Assembly (NCBI GenBank): GCA_013400115.1
Contig: VXBP01008935.1
Coordinates: 558,001-622,000, forward strand
Direction of reading: 5' to 3'
Length of the DNA stretch: 64,000 nucleotides
Source: Rhinopomastus cyanomelas
Lineage: Eukaryota; Chordata; Aves; Bucerotiformes; Rhinopomastidae
Part shown: positions 62,201-64,000 of the stretch, in pieces
Layout of the letters: each line of letters opens with the position of its first letter
Position numbering within the stretch: the stretch's first letter is position 1
Made by a program: the position numbers and the translations under genes
The notes under the pieces: model-generated
Database searches by the model: none
The model's input: the letters and a program-made list of their open reading frames with translations, nothing else
What the model was told of the DNA's origin: nothing

Positions 62201-64000
62201 AGTCAACAAGAGGAGGGACAGTACTTCAGCTGAACCTTTTGCACTTAAACTACTTTCAGTTTCCTTAATTAAAATCAGTTTAAATGAGATAGATACCAAA
62301 GAGAGAGCTACCCTACACTCTCAAGGTCTCCTGCAGCAGTGACTATAAGCTTTGCCATTGCACTTTCTAGTCTGAGTACAGAAGCAAACCAAGTAATTGG
62401 AGTGACAGTTACATATAACTGTGGTATTTTACTTAATAACAAAGTAAAAAAAGAGACATAAAACTTACTGTAATATTTTTTGCCAAGTTTTTGGAGTTTG
62501 GCTACGTCAGTAGGTGTTTCCAAGTTAGTGAGCTGAAGTTTTCATGGGCATCAGCCAAGCATTAGCACTACTTTGCTGAAGCAAAACATGCTCTGCCTCA
62601 CCAGCCAGCCCAGCAAATTCTAGGTGCCTGTGACAAAAAGCTGGGAAAAACCCCAGAGGCCAAGCAAAAGACTTGCTTGTGTCTTATCCTTGTCTGTGGC
62701 AGTGCACTTTATTTCCAAATTAAATGTTTGCAAACAGATCACGAAGTGCAGACTCACTTCTTAGAGAAGGGGAACAGTTTTTTGAAGCATTGTATTGTAA
62801 TGAAACTTAGTTTTCTTTAACAGGAGCTTGACTTGCTCGTCACTATTAACTGGTCAATTTGTACTGTCAGTGGAGTAAGTGAACTGGATTTTGTTTAAAG
62901 GTCTTTTCCAACATTAACTCTTCTGTTGTTCTATAACAACTTTAGAAACCTTGTATTTTGCTCAAGCTTTTGTAAGAGGACATACTTCCTATAAGAAATG
63001 AAGCGCCAAATATCGCCCTTCTGCACTAAGAACGTGCTAAAGTGGGTCACGGCCTGCTGGCAGCTGCAGAATTTCTTGAGGTGTAGCCTGAAGTAGAAGA
63101 TGTGTGGCTGAGCGTGGAACGGTGCTGTCACTAGATGGAGCCAAGGGGCTGGTTGTGGCAGGAGCACTGCCTGAGACCAGCTGCCTCGGAAGGATGCACA
63201 AAATCTGCCCAGGAACTGCTTTTGAAACGGTGTACTCCGGGAAAGCAGTAACTGGCCCATTTAAGTATGTTGTGATTTTTCAAATTTACTGTCTTGCTTC
63301 AGTGGTTAAGAAACGAAAACAGGTTTGGGTTTTTTTTAAGCCAGAGAGTAGTGGTCAATAGGACAGAGTCTAGTTGGAGGCCTGTATCTAGTGGATTCCC
63401 CCACGAGTCAGTGCTGGGACCAGTACTATTCAATCTATTCAGTAATGACTTGGGTGAAGGATTAAGTGCACTGTCAGCAAGCTTGCTGATGACACAAAGC
63501 TGGGAGGAGTGGCTGACACCCCATCAGACTGTGCTGCTGTTCAGCGAGACCTGGAGAGCTGGGTGGGGTTAAAATTAATGAACTATAACAAGGGCAAGTG
63601 CAGAGCCTTGCATCTGGGCAAGAACAACCGCAGGTACCAGTATAGGTTGGGGACTGACCTGTTGGAGAGTAGTGAAGGAGAAAGGGACCTGGGGGTCCTA
63701 GTGGACAGCAGGATGACCATGAGCCAGCAGTATGCCCTTGTGGCCAAGAAAGCCAACAGCATCCTGGGGTGGATCAGAATGGGGGTGGTTAGCAAATCGA
63801 GAGAGGTTCTCCTTCCTCTAGGGACTAGATGATCTTTCGAGGTCCCTTCCAATCCCTGATGTTCTGTGATTCCATCAGGCTGTTTCTTTGCATAGTTTAC
63901 ATACTTTTTGATGAATAATACAGTAAAATACTGCTGAAAAGTAATGCTTTGGAAAAGTTACATGCTGTTCTTATATTTTTGCAGACCTTAAGTGATGTTA
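19966..64000 (+). CDS. EIF2AK3: PERK, ER stress eIF2-alpha kinase (exons 1-15 and start of 16; 3' end outside window)
   Basis: EIF2AK3 (PERK) is a type I ER membrane kinase. Its luminal domain senses misfolded protein, and its cytosolic kinase phosphorylates eIF2-alpha to lower translation in the unfolded protein response. Coding exons join 19966-20234, 27267-27396, 43413-43607, 45424-45554, 48185-48419, 48684-48846, 50173-50310, 50818-50940, 51520-51740, 52079-52191, 53151-53273, 54459-54608, 55594-56362, 60535-60702, 61261-61362 and 63985 onward. Every intron is GT-AG and the frame stays open for 1010 codons. By residue: signal peptide about 1-25, luminal domain to about 508, membrane span about 509-524, kinase from about 574. 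Glycine loop GRGGFG is at 585-590, catalytic Lys at 607, alpha-C Glu at 624, a long acidic and Ser-rich insert at about 664-860, HRDLK at 916-920, DFG at 936-938 and the activation-loop Thr of TGQVGTK at 968. The human protein is about 1116 residues, so roughly 100 are missing to the right. Exon phases and protein similarity leave little doubt about identity. Confidence 0.98.
20237..20274 (+). promoter_or_regulatory. G-quadruplex motif at the exon 1 splice donor
   Basis: Just after the exon 1 donor the sense strand has runs GGG, G7, GGG (20250-20252), GGG (20264-20266) and GGGG (20271-20274), separated by short loops. At least one canonical four-run motif fits within 20237-20252. It would be present in the nascent transcript. 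Confidence 0.55.
22017..23006 (+). repeat. Second copy of EIF2AK3 promoter and partial exon 1 (probable false duplication)
   Basis: This segment repeats 19092-20082 base for base except for one missing A (gggaagagc becomes gggagagc near 22545). A single n lies at each edge (22016 and 23007). It carries the CR1 fragments, CCAAT boxes, uORFs and the first 117 coding bases of exon 1. It stops mid-codon with no splice donor. Near identity, including non-coding sequence and old transposons, with N at both borders, points to an assembly artefact. Confidence 0.92.
22890..23006 (+). pseudogene. Truncated duplicate of EIF2AK3 exon 1
   Basis: The first 39 codons of PERK exon 1 are repeated here, ending abruptly at the n at 23007 and running into AT-rich intron sequence. 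There is no donor site, so it cannot be an alternative first exon as assembled. It should not be annotated as a separate gene. Confidence 0.88.
26459..26519 (+). repeat. T/G-rich low-complexity tract
   Basis: Repeated ttttg and tgttt phrases form a simple T-rich tract in intron 1. Confidence 0.7.
27267..27396 (+). CDS. EIF2AK3: EIF2AK3 exon 2: start of luminal beta-sheet domain
   Basis: 130 bases follow acceptor tcgtgcag and precede donor gtaagg. They complete Arg90 and encode SLVIISTLDGRIAALDPE and on to SSSLSKPE, which is nearly identical to human PERK. This begins the luminal PQQ-like beta structure shared with IRE1. It ends in phase 0 at residue 133. Confidence 0.97.
29327..29354. repeat. 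28-bp perfect AT-rich palindrome
   Basis: ttaaacatttaaat is followed directly by its exact reverse complement atttaaatgtttaa with no spacer. A direct repeat of the left arm starts just upstream (about 29306-29324). Confidence 0.9.
30822..31450 (-). mobile_element. CR1 LINE fragment in intron 2
   Basis: Runs from the tail (gtttaggttggaaaagattg) into ORF2. On the minus strand it reads CEEQLRELEAD and LVRPQLKFCVHF-type segments of the CR1 protein. Confidence 0.93.
36300..36486 (+). mobile_element. CR1 tail in intron 2
   Basis: ggttggacagggctctgagc, ggggctttggactagatgac, then ccaaaccattccatgattcc. Confidence 0.85.
42517..42835 (-). mobile_element. CR1 3' fragment in intron 2
   Basis: ggaatggcttaggctggaac, cctcagaggtcatcttgttc, ctctctgggcaacctgttgc and caccaccatcatagtgagga are diagnostic of minus-strand CR1. 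Confidence 0.92.
43413..43607 (+). CDS. EIF2AK3: EIF2AK3 exon 3: luminal stress-sensing domain
   Basis: 65 codons (residues 134-198) lie between acceptor ttcccttag and donor gtagga. The exon includes VFGNKMIIPSLDG, SMEAVPFTVESLLE and VLVGGKSLTTYGLS, hallmark stretches of the PERK luminal core. Phase is 0 at both ends. Confidence 0.97.
43608..45423 (+). other. EIF2AK3: EIF2AK3 intron 3
   Basis: Unique intronic sequence. No repeat or gene recognised. Confidence 0.85.
45424..45554 (+). CDS. EIF2AK3: EIF2AK3 exon 4: luminal domain
   Basis: 131 bases follow acceptor tctcttag and precede donor gtaagt. They encode VKYICSAMGCRQW, an acidic DDDETEQEE patch, and then KTVRAVGPRSGNE. It ends after two bases of Lys242. 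The two cysteines of the CSAMGC segment are kept. Confidence 0.97.
45555..48184 (+). other. EIF2AK3: EIF2AK3 intron 4
   Basis: Contains a well-preserved CR1 fragment (46815-47507). The rest is unique non-coding sequence. Confidence 0.85.
46815..47507 (+). mobile_element. CR1 LINE 3' fragment in intron 4
   Basis: Well preserved. It encodes the ORF2 C-terminus (SRMTMSQQCALVAKKANSIL, then ALVRPHLEYCVQFWAP) with one frame change, and ends ttctgtgattctgtgat. Its good preservation suggests a fairly recent insertion. Confidence 0.95.
48185..48419 (+). CDS. EIF2AK3: EIF2AK3 exon 5: luminal domain
   Basis: 235 bases follow acceptor cctttaag and precede donor gtaagg. They encode KWNFSVGHFELRY, with the N-glycosylation sequon Asn-Phe-Ser at residues 244-246, then VIKVSVADWKVMAF and HLEWEYQ (to residue 320). 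Phase is 0 at the end. Confidence 0.97.
48684..48846 (+). CDS. EIF2AK3: EIF2AK3 exon 6: luminal domain
   Basis: 163 bases follow acceptor ttcttcag and precede donor gtgaga. They encode [20 protein letters not shown] and the acidic VLEDEEDLVEAARGATE segment. The exon ends with the first base of a Gly codon completed in exon 7. The upstream intron is only 264 bp. Confidence 0.97.
48847..50172 (+). other. EIF2AK3: EIF2AK3 intron 6
   Basis: Contains a CR1 tail on the minus strand (49963-50068) just before exon 7. Otherwise nothing recognised. Confidence 0.85.
49963..50068 (-). mobile_element. CR1 tail in intron 6
   Basis: tagaatcacaaaatatattg and tcatctagtccaaccttcct form the minus-strand CR1 terminus, about 100 bases upstream of exon 7. 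Confidence 0.78.
50173..50310 (+). CDS. EIF2AK3: EIF2AK3 exon 7: luminal domain
   Basis: 138 bases follow acceptor gttacttag and precede donor gtaagt. They encode MYRGQLYLQSSVRISEKFP and end at KWKPLI plus one base of a His codon. The Gly375 codon is split across the exon 6/7 boundary. Confidence 0.97.
50311..50817 (+). other. EIF2AK3: EIF2AK3 intron 7
   Basis: Short intron with GT-AG ends and no recognisable feature. Confidence 0.9.
50818..50940 (+). CDS. EIF2AK3: EIF2AK3 exon 8: luminal domain
   Basis: 123 bases follow acceptor gtgcttag and precede donor gtgggt. They encode [20 protein letters not shown] and NGALSVLQYPY, which is strongly conserved. The exon ends with one base of Asp462. 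Confidence 0.97.
50941..51519 (+). other. EIF2AK3: EIF2AK3 intron 8
   Basis: Short intron with nothing recognisable. Confidence 0.9.
51520..51740 (+). CDS. EIF2AK3: EIF2AK3 exon 9: juxtamembrane segment and transmembrane helix
   Basis: 221 bases follow acceptor atacacag and precede donor gtaagt. The basic luminal segment YYKRERNKRSTQITVRF is followed by LLLHWWKEI. The membrane span IVGTIVFCIVATTFIV (about 509-524) and the cytosolic RKLFHPHP follow. Compared with the human sequence as I remember it, the exon appears to carry one extra residue at its end (YSR before the junction). No alternative GT donor fits better. Confidence 0.97.
51741..52078 (+). other. EIF2AK3: EIF2AK3 intron 9
   Basis: 338-base intron with nothing recognisable. 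Confidence 0.9.
52079..52191 (+). CDS. EIF2AK3: EIF2AK3 exon 10: cytosolic linker
   Basis: 113 bases follow acceptor tttgttag and precede donor gtgagc. They encode RKESETQCQTDSKYE and SSWSDVKNSGYVS, the linker between membrane and kinase. It ends with two bases of Arg573. Confidence 0.96.
52192..53150 (+). other. EIF2AK3: EIF2AK3 intron 10
   Basis: Unique sequence that ends in a long pyrimidine-rich tract before exon 11. Confidence 0.9.
53151..53273 (+). CDS. EIF2AK3: EIF2AK3 exon 11: kinase glycine loop and catalytic lysine
   Basis: 123 bases follow acceptor cttctcacag and precede donor gtagtg. They encode [20 protein letters not shown], with the ATP-binding glycine loop at 585-590, and then NYAIKRIRLPN, in which Lys607 is the VAIK-type lysine. 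This is the N-lobe entry of the eIF2-alpha kinase fold. Confidence 0.98.
53274..54458 (+). other. EIF2AK3: EIF2AK3 intron 11
   Basis: Unique sequence with a pyrimidine-rich stretch at about 53580-53705. Nothing else recognised. Confidence 0.9.
54459..54608 (+). CDS. EIF2AK3: EIF2AK3 exon 12: alpha-C helix of kinase N-lobe
   Basis: 150 bases follow acceptor aattgtag and precede donor gtaatt. They encode [20 protein letters not shown] (Glu624 should pair with Lys607) and IVRYFNAWLE, the signature of eIF2-alpha kinases. It ends with two bases of Ser664. Confidence 0.97.
54609..55593 (+). other. EIF2AK3: EIF2AK3 intron 12
   Basis: Unique intronic sequence. No gene or repeat recognised. Confidence 0.9.
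55594..56362 (+). CDS. EIF2AK3: EIF2AK3 exon 13: kinase insert, hinge and catalytic loop
   Basis: This is the largest coding exon (769 bases), between acceptor gttcttgtag and donor gtttgt. It starts TDWPLSSPSPMD and carries the long Ser- and acid-rich insert typical of PERK, which includes SSIVFEDSGCGNASSKE. It then resumes the kinase fold at VYLYIQMQLCRKENLKDW (strand beta-5 and hinge) and ends at HRDLK (916-920), with the catalytic Asp at 918. The insert is the least conserved part of the kinase region. It appears somewhat shorter than the human one, consistent with a 14-19 residue numbering offset. Phase is 0 at the end. Confidence 0.98.
57112..57160 (+). mobile_element. Possible CR1 tail remnant
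   Basis: tttgatcatcttaaaggtct then cagcctaaattattct resembles a decayed CR1 end. Short and uncertain. Confidence 0.35.
59696..59939 (+). mobile_element. CR1 LINE 3' fragment in intron 13
   Basis: caggccttggaacaggatgt, atggttggactcaatggtag, then gtgattctatgatt. Confidence 0.92.
60535..60702 (+). CDS. EIF2AK3: EIF2AK3 exon 14: DFG motif and activation loop
   Basis: 56 codons lie between acceptor tctttgcag and donor gtttgt. [20 protein letters not shown] carries the Mg-binding DFG at 936-938. The acidic DQDEEEES stretch is followed by ARHTGQVGTKLYMSPEQ, in which Thr968 matches the activating autophosphorylation site of mammalian PERK (about residue 980). Confidence 0.98.
60703..61260 (+). other. 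EIF2AK3: EIF2AK3 intron 14
   Basis: Short intron with nothing recognisable. Confidence 0.9.
61261..61362 (+). CDS. EIF2AK3: EIF2AK3 exon 15: kinase C-lobe
   Basis: 34 codons lie between acceptor gacttttcag and donor gtacgt. They encode ICGNTYSHKVDIFSLGLILF and LLYPFSTQMERVR (residues 977-1010), covering the alpha-F region with the conserved Asp of VDIFSLG. Phase is 0 at both ends. Confidence 0.97.
61363..63984 (+). other. EIF2AK3: EIF2AK3 intron 15
   Basis: Contains a CR1 (63345-63873) ending about 110 bases before the exon 16 acceptor. A doubtful CR1-tail-like stretch lies at 62880-62935. Confidence 0.88.
63345..63873 (+). mobile_element. CR1 LINE with internal deletion in intron 15
   Basis: Contains the RT segment (cttgctgatgacacaaagct, with the Asp-Asp motif), an open stretch reading KGKCRALHLGKNN and ERDLGVLVDSRMTMSQQ, then jumps at about 63820 directly to the CR1 tail (gggactagatgatctttcga to ttctgtgattcc). 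The rest of ORF2 and most of the 3' UTR are missing. Confidence 0.95.
63985..64000 (+). CDS. EIF2AK3: EIF2AK3 exon 16, first 16 bases
   Basis: Acceptor tatttttgcag is followed by codons for T-L-S-D-V in phase 0, which matches the TLTDV that follows MERVR in human PERK. The exon is cut by the window edge. Confidence 0.93.

Noticed and set aside
1..64000. Search for operons, CRISPR arrays, insertion sequences, phage or defence systems
   Set aside because: The window is vertebrate nuclear DNA with spliced genes and CR1 LINEs. None of these structures is present.

Overview
This is a vertebrate nuclear genome window, almost certainly from a bird. The evidence is many 5'-truncated CR1 LINEs ending in the typical ATTCTRTG-type tail (for example the repeated 'agaatcat' near 11113-11140), no recognisable mammalian SINEs, short to moderate introns, CpG-island promoters and assembly gaps. 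Turtle or crocodilian origin cannot be strictly excluded. There are no bacterial features such as operons, CRISPR arrays or insertion sequences.

Two protein genes lie head to head. On the minus strand is the 5' part of RPIA (ribose-5-phosphate isomerase A): coding exon 1 at 10695-10751, exon 2 at 4897-4957 and exon 3 at 3004-3059. The rest of RPIA lies beyond the left edge. On the plus strand is EIF2AK3 (PERK, the ER-resident eIF2-alpha kinase): coding exons 1 to 15 and the first 16 bases of exon 16, from 19966 to the right edge. All splice phases close and give 1010 complete codons up to the end of exon 15. They encode the signal peptide, the luminal stress sensor, the membrane span and most of the kinase domain. 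About 100 residues (the end of the kinase C-lobe and the tail) lie past the window.

Layout: 1-10694 is RPIA introns 3 (part), 2 and 1, and intron 1 carries a GC-rich minisatellite of about 36 bp (roughly 8954-10660) broken by an assembly gap. 10600-11040 is the CpG-rich RPIA start region. 11041-19365 is intergenic and packed with CR1 fragments of both orientations. 19366-20300 is the CpG-island promoter and exon 1 of EIF2AK3. 20235-27266 is intron 1, holding a near-identical 990-bp second copy of the promoter and partial exon 1 (22017-23006) bounded by single Ns, most likely a false duplication. 27397-43412 is the large intron 2. 43413-64000 is the remaining exons with further CR1 copies.

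RPIA is a housekeeping enzyme of the pentose phosphate pathway. EIF2AK3 is the unfolded-protein-response kinase. They are neighbours by synteny and need not share a function. I found no undescribed biological system. The most interesting item is a triplicated 20-bp motif just upstream of the PERK start codon that creates two minimal two-codon upstream ORFs. A G-quadruplex motif at the first splice donor, CCAAT boxes including an imperfect ERSE, the RPIA minisatellite and the assembly artefacts are secondary.
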